Part shown: positions 43,735-52,410 of the stretch, in pieces
Numbering within the stretch: position 1 is the first letter of the stretch
How the letters are laid out: each line of letters begins with the position of its first letter
Origin: GCA-2683825 sp965662355
Lineage (GTDB): Bacteria; Planctomycetota; UBA1135; GCA-002686595
Direction of reading: 5' to 3'
DNA length: 64,000 bases
NCBI GenBank assembly: GCA_965662355.1
Contig: CBFIHP010000008.1
Location: forward strand, 124,001 to 188,000
The notes under the pieces: model-generated
The model's input: only the letters and a program-made list of their open reading frames with translations
What the model was told of the DNA's origin: nothing
The model's database searches: none
Translations under genes and position numbers: made by a program

Positions 43735-43740
43735 ACCTCC
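43735..43740 (-). promoter_or_regulatory. Strong Shine-Dalgarno (GGAGGT) of the GT4 gene
   Basis: GGAGGT on the minus strand with seven bases to the ATG at 43727, one of few clear ribosome binding sites in the window. It settles the start. Confidence 0.65.
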
Positions 43741-43901
43741 GGTACGTCCTTTCTTCCGCCTGGCTTGGAGTCTTCCTTCTACTAGGCAATTATCTCATGG
43801 AAAAAACGAGACGTCACCTACGTCCTTTTTCCGAATCTGATCGAGGTGCTCAAGCGAGACCGTCAGGTGTCGACAACCAGCTTGGAGCTGAACCGACACC
43901 T

Positions 43902-44525
43902 ATGTTTGAATCCTACCCGTCTCCGTACTCTCCCCTCGAAGGAACCAGCCGGGCTCCTCGCGCGATTTTCATCGGGCGCTTCGGAACCCTGCTAGAGATT
44001 CCCGAGGGGGGCGTCGTTCGCACTCCGGCCGACGTGCGTTTCTTTCCCGGCGCGCTCGAAGCCTTGTTTCGCGCCAATCGAGCCGGTTGGTATCTCTACC
44101 TCATAGGCAATGAAGACTCCGTAACCAATGGGGAAGTCAGCCTGGAGACGTGGAAAGAGATCCAGGGCTCGATCATGAGCCAGCTCTCGTGCGCCGGCAT
44201 CCCGGTGCGCCACAACTACGCCAGCGTGAACAGCCCTGATGGCCTGGACGAGCACCGGCTGGATTCGGTGTACCTCCTGCCCAACACCGGCGCGTTCTAT
44301 CACGCCACCCACACCGACGGGATCGACCTGAAACAGAGCTGGGTCATCGGCGACAACACCCTCGAGCTGGTCGCCGGCTGGCGCGCAGGTTGCCGACAGA
44401 TCGGAGTCGAAACAGGCTGTGCAGTCCAGGATGGTACTTTTTCCGTCGACCCCCATTTCATGGGCGCCAACATCGTCGAGGCCCTGCACGACCTCCTGTC
44501 GCGCCAGACCGCGCTCCACCCCTGA
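43902..44525 (+). CDS. HAD-superfamily protein lacking catalytic aspartates
   Basis: A 207-residue protein with the layout of histidinol-phosphatase or GmhB-type HAD enzymes. Strand 1 reads AIFIGRFGTLLE, so Gly25 and Phe27 stand where the catalytic DxD aspartates belong. The late motif SWVIGDNTLEL and the cysteine-poor LPNTGAFYHATHTDG stretch keep the fold's outline, but the usual loop-lysine of KPNTG is Leu. It is therefore probably a non-catalytic pseudo-phosphatase, perhaps a binding partner. The start is uncertain: the ATG at 43902 is preferred because codons between 43797 and 43902 have poor third-position GC; an earlier in-frame ATG at 43797 would add 35 residues. Confidence 0.7.
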   Translation: MFESYPSPYSPLEGTSRAPRAIFIGRFGTLLEIPEGGVVRTPADVRFFPGALEALFRANRAGWYLYLIGNEDSVTNGEVSLETWKEIQGSIMSQLSCAGIPVRHNYASVNSPDGLDEHRLDSVYLLPNTGAFYHATHTDGIDLKQSWVIGDNTLELVAGWRAGCRQIGVETGCAVQDGTFSVDPHFMGANIVEALHDLLSRQTALHP

Positions 44526-44695
44526 TCCCCCATCCAGGGGCCCAACGGGACGCCAGACCGGGACAGAATACCCTGAGCCCTTCCCCATGGGTGGAAAGGC
44601 TTTCATTCGCCGCGAGCAACCCGCGAGAGTCGCTCCCGTCGGCCCTGAAGGGCGATAGACTAGGATCACAAGGCTTTTGGCCCCTTGCTTTTCCC

Positions 44696-45136
44696 ATGAA
44701 GTCGATTCGCAGCATCTTGACCGGACGTTCCCTGCTCACCCTGACCGCCAATGCAACCGCCTTCGAAGCGGCCCAGGCGATGGATCAAGCCCACGTGGGT
44801 TGTGTCCTGGTGGTCGACGATGAGCACAAGCCTCTCGGCATGTTCACCGAGCGCGATCTCATGACGCGCGTCATCGTGCCAGGTGCCGATCCGAACAATA
44901 TTCGCCTGGCCAAGGTCATGACGAAGAAGCTCTTCACCGCCGGCCCCGACCAGATCATCCGGGACGTTGCACGCGAGATGCAAACGCGCCACATTCGACA
45001 CTTGCCCGTGATCGAGAACGGCGCGGTTCTCGCCATCCTCAGCCTGCGGGATCTCCTGCGCGAGCACCTCGACACGAAACGTCAAGAAGTACAGGCGCTG
45101 ACCGCCTACATCCAGGGCGAGACCGAGAACACCTAG
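44696..45136 (+). CDS. CBS-domain pair protein
   Basis: A 146-residue protein consisting of two CBS motifs (about 10-60 and 75-130). The first includes GCVLVVDDEHKPLGMFTERDLMTRVI, the second IRHLPVIENGAVLAILSLRDLLRE. A tandem CBS pair binds adenosyl ligands such as AMP, ATP or SAM and regulates a partner. No partner domain is attached. A TAGGAT box occurs 27 bases upstream. Confidence 0.9.
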   Translation: MKSIRSILTGRSLLTLTANATAFEAAQAMDQAHVGCVLVVDDEHKPLGMFTERDLMTRVIVPGADPNNIRLAKVMTKKLFTAGPDQIIRDVAREMQTRHIRHLPVIENGAVLAILSLRDLLREHLDTKRQEVQALTAYIQGETENT

Positions 45137-45139
45137 CTG

Positions 45140-45715
45140 CTACGGGGGCGGTTCGAGCCGCATGCGCAAGCGCTGTGCAGGCCGGAGGACCCGCCGGCCT
45201 TTGCCGCCCAACCATGGGCAACGCAGATGAATGTCACGCGCCCCCGCATTTGCGAGTTCATACAGCCCATTCGGCAGACGCCGGCCGGATAGAAGGGCCC
45301 GATCGAGCTCGCTCACCCAACCACCCGAGAGTTCCAGGCTGACTCCCTCCGTCCGCCCCTCGACCCGGAACGCGCGCGGACTCCCCAGGGCCGCCAGGGG
45401 ACGCTCATCGGTCCCTCGCCCGACCGTTCCCAGCTCCAGCGTAGCGGGACCGCTGACACGCAGGCTACCGCGCCCGTTCCAGCAGACTCGCAACTCGGAC
45501 AGGGCTCCCAGTTCGACATAGGACGGCCCGGGAACGGCCAGCCACTTCGCTTCGGGAGACAGCGTCCGAGGTCGTTCCCAGGCGCGGGTCACGATGCGAA
45601 CGCTGCCCTTCGCCACCTGCAGGCGCGGCGTCGGCAGGGGCGGCGTTTCTCCCACAGGGGACAGACGGGCGTGGGGCAAGCTGAGCAGGAGTCCGAGGCA
45701 CAGAGTCGCGAGCAT
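45140..45715 (-). CDS. Exported protein of unknown function
   Basis: A 191-residue secreted protein with a short signal (MLATLCLGLLLSLPHA) and an Arg/Gly/Leu-rich beta-type body. GSVRIVTRAWERPRTLSPEAKWLAVPG and LELSGGWVSEL have alternating patterns reminiscent of FecR-like or surface beta domains, but I cannot assign a family. The gene converges on the CBS gene with three bases between the stops. Confidence 0.5.
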   Translation of the reverse strand: MLATLCLGLLLSLPHARLSPVGETPPLPTPRLQVAKGSVRIVTRAWERPRTLSPEAKWLAVPGPSYVELGALSELRVCWNGRGSLRVSGPATLELGTVGRGTDERPLAALGSPRAFRVEGRTEGVSLELSGGWVSELDRALLSGRRLPNGLYELANAGARDIHLRCPWLGGKGRRVLRPAQRLRMRLEPPP

Positions 45716-45795
45716 GCCACTCCTTCGGATCGTGGCTTCTCAGCGACTGAGGCCGATTCGGGATGGCAACCCGCGCGTGACCCGATCCGTACAGC

Positions 45796-46899
45796 TCAGG
45801 CGAATTCGGCGAAACGCTTTCGCAGGTAGGTCGCACGCATACGATCGCGCTCGGTCGCCTCGGCCAGCTGTTCCGGAGTCACACTCCCCAGGGCATTGAT
45901 GTGCCCCTTCTGGATCTGCACGGCGGTCGGATTCAACTCGGCCGCATTCACGCTACCGATAATTCCAAGACATGCGCCGAGCCGCACGTTCGAGAGGTGA
46001 ACCAAGGCCACGTGGGTCGGCAGCGATCGCGCTGTGCGCAACATGCCGAAGGAACGACGGATACGATCCTCGAGGGCGGCTTTCTGCTCTTCGAGCAACA
46101 CGTTGCGGACCCGTCGTTCGAACTCGACGATACTCGGCACCAGGCTCTCGAGATCGCTCAGCAGGTCTTCCTCGGTACAGCCCAAGGTTACCTGGTTGGA
46201 GAACTGATAGAAGTCCCCCGCCGCACGACTGCCCTCGCCATACATACCGCGCACCGCGAGGCCGGTGCGTTGGGCTGCATTGAAGACCTTTTCCAGCTCG
46301 GAACGTACGAGACCGAGCCCGGGCAGGTGCATCATCACCGATGCGCGCATACCGGTGCCCACGTTCGTCGGACAACCGGTCAGGTATCCGAGTTCCACAG
46401 AGTGCGCGTACCCGACCTGCGGTTCGAGCACGAGGTCGAGGTCGCAGGCTTTGCGCCAGGCCTCCTGCAACGCGAACCCGGGGGCAAAGCTCTGCAAACG
46501 AAGATGATCCTCTTCGTTGATCATGACCGAGAGCGTTTCGTCCGCACCGAAGGCGACCGCTCTACCGGGACGATTCGCCAGTTGCGGATCCGTGGGTGCA
46601 AGGTCGCGGCTGATGAGGTGGCGCTCGCGCAGGAGCAGGCGCAGGATCGGCGAGGCCTCATCCATGTCGATCCAGGTCGTCTCCCCATCGAGCTTCTCGG
46701 AGACGAGAAGACTTTTCAAAGTCTCTGCCACCTCGATGGCTCGCTCGGGCGAGATGCGCGACACGAAGGGAAAACCCTCGACATTGCGCGCCAGGCGCGC
46801 GCGGCAGGAGACGACGACATCGTCGTCCGTACCGGGTTGGGTGAGCCAGGAGCCGACTTCCTCGGCGAAACGGCGTGGATCGATGGGAGCGAAGACCAT
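45796..46899 (-). CDS. mcsB: Protein arginine kinase McsB
   Basis: A 367-residue ATP:guanido-phosphotransferase-fold protein. SCRARLARN (31-39) binds nucleotide, NEEDHLRLQ (128-136) carries the catalytic Glu pair, and the GCPTNVGTGMRAS loop (175-187) is the McsB form of the substrate cysteine loop. The length and motif order match McsB, which phosphorylates arginines in proteins and in Firmicutes marks them for ClpCP. There McsB works with McsA, but no McsA, CtsR or ClpC gene is visible here. I chose the start at 46899. Confidence 0.9.
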   Translation of the reverse strand: MVFAPIDPRRFAEEVGSWLTQPGTDDDVVVSCRARLARNVEGFPFVSRISPERAIEVAETLKSLLVSEKLDGETTWIDMDEASPILRLLLRERHLISRDLAPTDPQLANRPGRAVAFGADETLSVMINEEDHLRLQSFAPGFALQEAWRKACDLDLVLEPQVGYAHSVELGYLTGCPTNVGTGMRASVMMHLPGLGLVRSELEKVFNAAQRTGLAVRGMYGEGSRAAGDFYQFSNQVTLGCTEEDLLSDLESLVPSIVEFERRVRNVLLEEQKAALEDRIRRSFGMLRTARSLPTHVALVHLSNVRLGACLGIIGSVNAAELNPTAVQIQKGHINALGSVTPEQLAEATERDRMRATYLRKRFAEFA

Positions 46900-47202
46900 G
46901 GGGATGGCGCGATCTTAGTTCCCCGGCCGGTCCGATCCAGGCCCGCCCTGGGCGAGGAGCAAGACTCCGGGCTTTCCTGGCCTACGAACTGCGCTATCCG
47001 TGGTCGAACCGGGGCCGTGCCCGGCACAGGCGGGATCGCCCGCAAATCGAGGCAAAAGGGTCCCGCAAGTTCCCCGCTTCCAGGCCCCCCGGAGGCTCAG
47101 GTCCAGGGCCTGGGGGGGCCGATGAGGCTTGTTCGGGCCCCCGTCCACTGCCATCCTGCTCCCCCTCTCCCCTCCCCGCCCTAACTGCCCGTCCTGCCTG
47201 CC

Positions 47203-49023
47203 ATGGGTCACTTCGACTACCAGGTCATCGTTCTGGCGACGCTGGCAGCGAGTTTGGTTCTCTTCCTGACCGACGCGCTGCGCTACGACGCCGTGGCGAT
47301 CGGAGTCGTTCTGGTCCTCGCGGCCACGGGAGCACTGAAGTACGACGAGGCCTTCTCCAGCTTCTCGGCCCCCGCGGTTGTGCTGGTGGCTTCGATGTAC
47401 GCCTTCGCGGCCGCGGTTTCGAAGGCGGGCATCACCGAGGGCATCTGCAACCGGATGTTCCGCGATACGGGAGGGAAGGGCGAGGGACGCCTGGCCTTCA
47501 AGGTCGTGCTGGTCACGGGACTGATGTCCTCCGTGCTTTCGAACGCCGCCGTGGTTGCGACCATGATCCCGGTCCTGGGGGCGATTTCACGTCGCACCCA
47601 GATTCCCGCCTCGCGCCTGTTGATGCCCATGGGCTTTGGCAGCTTGCTGGGTGGCATGCTGACCGTGATCGGTACGTCGAAGAACATCGCGGTCAACGGA
47701 GCCATCGAACGACTCGGTGACAGCCTGCCGCCAGGCGTGATGGCTCCGGAACCCTTCGGACTGTTCGACTTCTCGCTCTTTGGCCTGGTGCTCTTGATCG
47801 TCGGCGGCCTCTACTTCCTCGGCCCCGGACGCCTTCTGCTTCCGCGCGGACGCCTCGACACCACCCTGTCCGAGCACTACCACGTCCCCGAGTTTCTCAC
47901 CGAGGTGCTCGTCGAACCGGGCAGCACGTTGATCAACCGCCCGGTGATCGAGATCGACATCTTCGATCGTTTCGACATCAAGCTCCTCGGGCTGATTCGA
48001 AGCGGTGGCGAGAAGGTCATGGCCCCGGGGCCTTACAACCGTATCCGCGCCGACGACGTTCTGATGCTACAGGGCGAGCCGAACGCCATCATGCGCATGC
48101 GCGTCGAGCTGGGCCTACGCGAGCGCCAGAGCGTCGAGGTTGGCGACGTCAAACTGACCTCCGACGACGTCCAGCTGGTCGAGGCGGTCGTGCCCGCCAC
48201 GTCGACCCTGGTCGGTCGCACACTGAAAGCCGCGGAGTTCCAGGCGTCGACGGCATTGAACTGCCTCGCGATCTCGCAACACGGTGATCTTCAGCTCCGC
48301 CAGCTCACCGAAATCTCAATGCAGGTGGGCGATACGTTGCTGCTCCAGGGGCACGCCCGCGACCTGCAGCGCATGAGCGAGAGTCGGGAACTGATCGTGC
48401 TTGGCGAGCACCACGCCCCGGATCTCGGCCGCAACGCGATCATGACCAGCACGATCCTGCTGCTGGTGCTGTCGATCAGTGCCTTCAAGCTGGTCCACAT
48501 CTCGGTCGCGGCACTGGCCGGCGCGGTCTCCCTCGTATTGACGCGCACGATCCGGCCCGACGACGTACGGCGCTCGATCGACTGGTCGGTGTTGATTCTC
48601 ATCGGAGGCATGCTGGCCCTCGGCAAGGCCTTCGAAAAGCACGAGCTGGATGACCTCGTCGCGAACTGGATGAAGGGCATGAGCGGCGAGATGGACAATC
48701 CGATCCTCATCATCGCCATGCTCTTTTTGGTCACGATGAGCTTGACGCAGGTGATCAACCACCTTGCAGCCGCCGTGATCATGACACCCGTGGCCTTCTC
48801 GCTGGCCGTGCAACTCGGCATCTCGGATCGGGCCTGTTTCATGGCGGTCTTGACCGGGGCCGAGTTCGCCTTCATGTCGCCGGTCGCCCATCAGGCCAAC
48901 GCCATGATCATGGGACCGGGGGACTACAAGTATCGCGACTTCCTGAAGTGCGGTACGCCGCTCAGCCTGATCCTCGTGATCGTCGGCACACTCTTGATCC
49001 CACTCTTTTGGCCCCTGGGCTGA
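47203..49023 (+). CDS. SLC13-type permease with two TrkA-C domains
   Basis: A 606-residue membrane protein. The first hydrophobic half (about 1-215) contains FSAPAVVLVASMYAFAAAVSKAGI and SSVLSNAAVVATMIPVL. Then come two cytoplasmic RCK/TrkA-C-like domains (about 230-310 and 320-400). A second transmembrane half follows with IDWSVLILIGGMLALGKAFEK and VINHLAAAVIMTPVAFSLAV. This layout is that of SLC13/CitT-family carriers with inserted RCK domains. The transported ion or anion is unknown. RCK domains imply control by a nucleotide or ion. Confidence 0.85.
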   Translation: MGHFDYQVIVLATLAASLVLFLTDALRYDAVAIGVVLVLAATGALKYDEAFSSFSAPAVVLVASMYAFAAAVSKAGITEGICNRMFRDTGGKGEGRLAFKVVLVTGLMSSVLSNAAVVATMIPVLGAISRRTQIPASRLLMPMGFGSLLGGMLTVIGTSKNIAVNGAIERLGDSLPPGVMAPEPFGLFDFSLFGLVLLIVGGLYFLGPGRLLLPRGRLDTTLSEHYHVPEFLTEVLVEPGSTLINRPVIEIDIFDRFDIKLLGLIRSGGEKVMAPGPYNRIRADDVLMLQGEPNAIMRMRVELGLRERQSVEVGDVKLTSDDVQLVEAVVPATSTLVGRTLKAAEFQASTALNCLAISQHGDLQLRQLTEISMQVGDTLLLQGHARDLQRMSESRELIVLGEHHAPDLGRNAIMTSTILLLVLSISAFKLVHISVAALAGAVSLVLTRTIRPDDVRRSIDWSVLILIGGMLALGKAFEKHELDDLVANWMKGMSGEMDNPILIIAMLFLVTMSLTQVINHLAAAVIMTPVAFSLAVQLGISDRACFMAVLTGAEFAFMSPVAHQANAMIMGPGDYKYRDFLKCGTPLSLILVIVGTLLIPLFWPLG

Positions 49024-49053
49024 GGGACCGCAAACGCTGTGCTTCGGGCGGCG

Positions 49054-49059
49054 TACACT
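49054..49059 (+). promoter_or_regulatory. Putative -10 box (TACACT) of the secreted TIM-barrel gene
   Basis: TACACT with six bases to the ATG at 49066 and no ribosome binding site. The same hexamer is used at 12080 and 41435. Confidence 0.35.
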
Positions 49060-49065
49060 CGGCCT

Positions 49066-50937
49066 ATGATCCTCGCGTCTCTCCTGTGCACGGCCCTCCT
49101 CCAGGAGCTCCCCCCGTCGGGCACGCTCGACAAAGCGGAGTTGCGCAGTTCGGCCTGGAACCGGAGCTTCCCCGTCTTCGTCTGGAGAAAGCGCTACCGC
49201 GAGGAGCCCCTGCCCGAGAGACTCTCTCGGCCCTTCGGTGGAACCAACACCTTTCGCAAGAACCGACCGACCTGGCTCGACGACAAGGAGCTGGACTATT
49301 ACGTCACGAACGCGGTCGGTCGCGACATCCTGCACCTGGACATGGGCGAGGAGTGGAACGATCGAATCGAGCTCTGGATCGACACTCGGGATCGATCGGC
49401 GCTCGTACGCGAGCCTTGTCTCAGCGACCCCGAGACCCGCGCGAAGCTCTTCGCGACGTTGAGCGAGACCCTCGCCAACCTCCCCGCTGACGACGAGCAT
49501 CTCCTCGGCATCTCTCTCGGTGACGAGGTGTCCTTGACTCCCAACGGCAACCCCCTGGATCTGTGCGACTCGGAGACCTGCCGAGCGCTGTGGAGCGAAC
49601 ACGCGCGTGCCCTGGGCCTGGCACCGGAACCGCCCAACACCGACTACATCCGCCGACAGCTCGCGGAGAACGATGACAGCGGCCTCGGTGCATGGCTCGA
49701 GAACCGCCGCTTCCACCACGGAAGAATGCTAGCCCTGCTCTCCGAGCTGGCCGCGTACGCCCGGGAACGAACCGAACGCCCCCTGGGGTTGCTCGGGCTC
49801 TCCGGCATCACGACCTTCGGTGGCGTCCCCGTGCGCGGCGCCACGGAGATCTTCGATTTCCTCGAGTTCTATCCCGGGGGACACCACCGCGAGTACGCCA
49901 GCGAGAGTGCCGGCGACACGCTGGCGACGGTGTTTCTGCAACAGGAACGCAAGGACGCGGTGTCCTGGGTCGCCTGGGAACACTGGCTTCGCGGCGGCGA
50001 CGGTCTCGTGCTCTGGAACGACGCTCTCCTGGAGGATCAACCCCAGCACGCGGCCTCCCTGGCCTCCGCGGTCTCACGCATTCGGGAACTCGAAAAGAAG
50101 TACGCTCCCGGCGAACCGTTGCGTCCCGCCATCGCCATCCTCAACGACGATGACTGCGACCGGGCTTCGTGGCTGCGCGATGCATTGATCGACGGAGCGA
50201 CCTGGCCACGGCGTCTGAGCTCTCATCACCGGGAGTATGGAACGCGCGAAAAACGCATGCGTCAGTGGTTGCGCCTGCTTGAGGACTCGGGCGTGCTGCC
50301 GCGTGTCATCGACATCGAGGACGAACTCCCGAAGATCGTCATCACCGTCGACCACCTGGTCCTCGGCAAGCCGGTCCAGCACAAACTCCGCGACCATCTT
50401 CGTGCTGGAGGCGTGCTCGTTCCAGACGGAGACTTCGGCTGGATCACCGACGAAGGCCGCTTGCGCAAGGACCCGACGATCCAGCGTTGGAGCAAGCTCT
50501 TCAATAGCCTGCGTGCCGCTCCCCGAGGGCTCGAGACCTATACCGAACGTCGCTGGCGTCCCGCGGGGGTCGAGCGCCTGCGCAAGTTCGGAACGAAGCT
50601 CGTAAAAATGTCACGCCGAGATGCACCGACGACCCTCGAGCGCATGGCCCGCCTGGAGCACAGGCGCGAAGCCGCCGAGATCCCCTGGCTCAGCAGCGTG
50701 CGTCCCATCCCCGAAGGCACGGATCATTACCTGGTCTGCATGATTCCCAACCACGCGAGGCTCGAGGAACGCAACACGCGCATGCGCCCCTGGACCTTCG
50801 AGATCGAGCTACCCGATGGCCTCTGCATGGTCGAGTGGATCGGGCCGGGCGTTGAACCGAGGGGTCGCTTGCCAATGGGCGAGCCGTTGCTGTTCGTGAT
50901 CCGAGACGTGCGGGCCAAGACACTCCGCGGGCAGTAG
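49066..50937 (+). CDS. Exported GH42-like TIM-barrel protein of unknown function
   Basis: A 623-residue exported protein with signal MILASLLCTALLQ. Its central part reads as a TIM barrel: LLGISLGDEVSLTPNGNPLDL, FDFLEFYPGGHHREYAS, VSWVAWEHWLRGGDGLVLWND and RPAIAILNDDDCDRASW are in the order of strands and loops of GH42 or related beta-galactosidase-like enzymes. The GDEVS stretch may hold an acid/base Glu, but a matching nucleophile is not clear. The C-terminal part (about 460-620) is an alpha/beta region. I cannot name its substrate. It converges with the GT2 gene, one base between the stops. Confidence 0.6.
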   Translation: MILASLLCTALLQELPPSGTLDKAELRSSAWNRSFPVFVWRKRYREEPLPERLSRPFGGTNTFRKNRPTWLDDKELDYYVTNAVGRDILHLDMGEEWNDRIELWIDTRDRSALVREPCLSDPETRAKLFATLSETLANLPADDEHLLGISLGDEVSLTPNGNPLDLCDSETCRALWSEHARALGLAPEPPNTDYIRRQLAENDDSGLGAWLENRRFHHGRMLALLSELAAYARERTERPLGLLGLSGITTFGGVPVRGATEIFDFLEFYPGGHHREYASESAGDTLATVFLQQERKDAVSWVAWEHWLRGGDGLVLWNDALLEDQPQHAASLASAVSRIRELEKKYAPGEPLRPAIAILNDDDCDRASWLRDALIDGATWPRRLSSHHREYGTREKRMRQWLRLLEDSGVLPRVIDIEDELPKIVITVDHLVLGKPVQHKLRDHLRAGGVLVPDGDFGWITDEGRLRKDPTIQRWSKLFNSLRAAPRGLETYTERRWRPAGVERLRKFGTKLVKMSRRDAPTTLERMARLEHRREAAEIPWLSSVRPIPEGTDHYLVCMIPNHARLEERNTRMRPWTFEIELPDGLCMVEWIGPGVEPRGRLPMGEPLLFVIRDVRAKTLRGQ

Positions 50938-50938
50938 A

Positions 50939-52348
50939 TCAGCTCTGAACGCCGAGCTCTTTCAGTAGCTTCTGTCTGTGGGGCGCGATCAAGAGTGCCG
51001 TATCCACAGAGCGAAGGGCCTGTTGATAGATGGGCTCGATCGCGGCGAATCCGGATTCGATGCAGCCAGCGAGCGAGGCCAGGATCCAGCCATCGGCCAG
51101 CTCCGGGCAGAGGAGCGGTTCGATGCAGGCGAGGACCTCGGCGCTCTTGTGATCGAGCAGCCAGGCTTCGAGGCGCCCCAGGAGTGCCTCGACGTGGTGG
51201 GGTCTTTGCGCAAGCACCGCTTCGAAATGCTCCAGGGCCTCCCCCTGGCGTCCGCTCAGAAGCAGGACCGTTCCGAGGCGCGTCTGCGCCAAATAGTCGG
51301 TCACACCGGGAAAGACGTCGTAGGCCACCGGTGCGTTCTTCAAGGCCAAGCACTCTCGATAGCTGGCCTCCGCATTGGCCAGGTGCCGGCAGCGACTACG
51401 ATCCTCGTCCGCCGACAAGCCGTGCGTGGAGCGCGCCTCGTGACACCGCCCCACCAGATAATGCAGGTTGGGATGGGACGGCTCTTCTTGGCTTGCGACG
51501 GCGAGTGTCTGCTCGGCCTCGTCGATGCGATCCAGGTGGATGAGAAGGTGTGCGCGTAGGGAGGCCGGGCCGACGAAATCGATGCAGGCTTCGCCTTCGT
51601 GCTGGGCTGCGACGGTCAATTCCCAGGAACGATCGACGGCTTCCAGTGCGCGTTCTCGTTGTCGATGGTTCAAGAGCTCCTGGGCGTAGTAGCGCCAAAC
51701 GTGGGGGCTCCGAGTGTCGATCTGCGTACGCCGCTCGAGCAAACGCAGGTTGCGGGCGTTCTTGCCGCGAGCTTCGATGACCTCGGGCACGGCACCGTAG
51801 TGCACGATGGGCGCTTCGAGCCGTTTCCGTCTTGGATACTTGGCCACCCAGCGCGTCACGTGCTCGTGAACGATCCCTTCCCAGCGCAACTCGGCATTCC
51901 AGCGAAAGAGTCGAGCGAGATAGATAGGCGGTGAGATGCGGGCTTCTCCCGAAAGGACCCGCTCCGCACCGGCGTCGGAGCTCGCTGCGTTGTGCAGTGG
52001 CAACTCGGCACTGTCGAAGCCCCCTTGGGTGATCGCGGCGCGCAGAACGTCGCCGCCCCCGGGGGCCAGGCGTTCGTCGGCGTCGAGCACCAACACGTAT
52101 CCGTCCCGCACCAGCTCGAGTGCGCGATTGCGCGCCGCGGAGAAGTCATCGTTCCAGGTGTGGGAGACCACCTGTGCCCCTGCGGCCGCGGCCAGCGCGA
52201 CCGTGCGGTCGCGGCTTCCGGTATCGACGACGATGATCTCGTCGACTACACCGCGTACAGATTCGAGGCAGCCCGCAAGCATGGCCTCCTCGTCCCTTGC
52301 GATCAGGCACAGACTCAATCGCGGCTCGTCAACCTTCCGTTCCGCCAT
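50939..52348 (-). CDS. GT2 glycosyltransferase with TPR extension
   Basis: A 469-residue protein. The N-terminal GT-A domain (about 1-200) starts LSLCLIARDEEAMLAGCLESV, binds nucleotide-sugar at VVDTGSRDRTVALA and has the metal motif VLDADERL. The rest (about 215-469) holds helical TPR-like repeats such as LHYLVGRCHEA and ALEHFEAVLAQRPHHVEALLG. This SunS/WaaE-like fusion is common in glycan synthesis. It lies 62 bases after the arginase gene on the same strand, so the two may be cotranscribed. Confidence 0.87.
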   Translation of the reverse strand: MAERKVDEPRLSLCLIARDEEAMLAGCLESVRGVVDEIIVVDTGSRDRTVALAAAAGAQVVSHTWNDDFSAARNRALELVRDGYVLVLDADERLAPGGGDVLRAAITQGGFDSAELPLHNAASSDAGAERVLSGEARISPPIYLARLFRWNAELRWEGIVHEHVTRWVAKYPRRKRLEAPIVHYGAVPEVIEARGKNARNLRLLERRTQIDTRSPHVWRYYAQELLNHRQRERALEAVDRSWELTVAAQHEGEACIDFVGPASLRAHLLIHLDRIDEAEQTLAVASQEEPSHPNLHYLVGRCHEARSTHGLSADEDRSRCRHLANAEASYRECLALKNAPVAYDVFPGVTDYLAQTRLGTVLLLSGRQGEALEHFEAVLAQRPHHVEALLGRLEAWLLDHKSAEVLACIEPLLCPELADGWILASLAGCIESGFAAIEPIYQQALRSVDTALLIAPHRQKLLKELGVQS

Positions 52349-52410
52349 CTCGGTCTCATCGACGCGATCAAGGTGCGCCTTGACTCCTCCGCCCGGCGGC
52401 GGGGGAAACC

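Noticed and set aside
43743..43833. Imperfect direct repeat TACGTCCTTTcTTCCG / TACGTCCTTTTTCCG upstream of the HAD-like gene
   Set aside because: Two copies of about 15 bases only, without a link to a known operator; may be chance.
43797..43901. N-terminal extension of the HAD-like gene from the ATG at 43797
   Set aside because: Codons here have low third-position GC unlike the rest of the gene, so I start at 43902, though I cannot exclude it.
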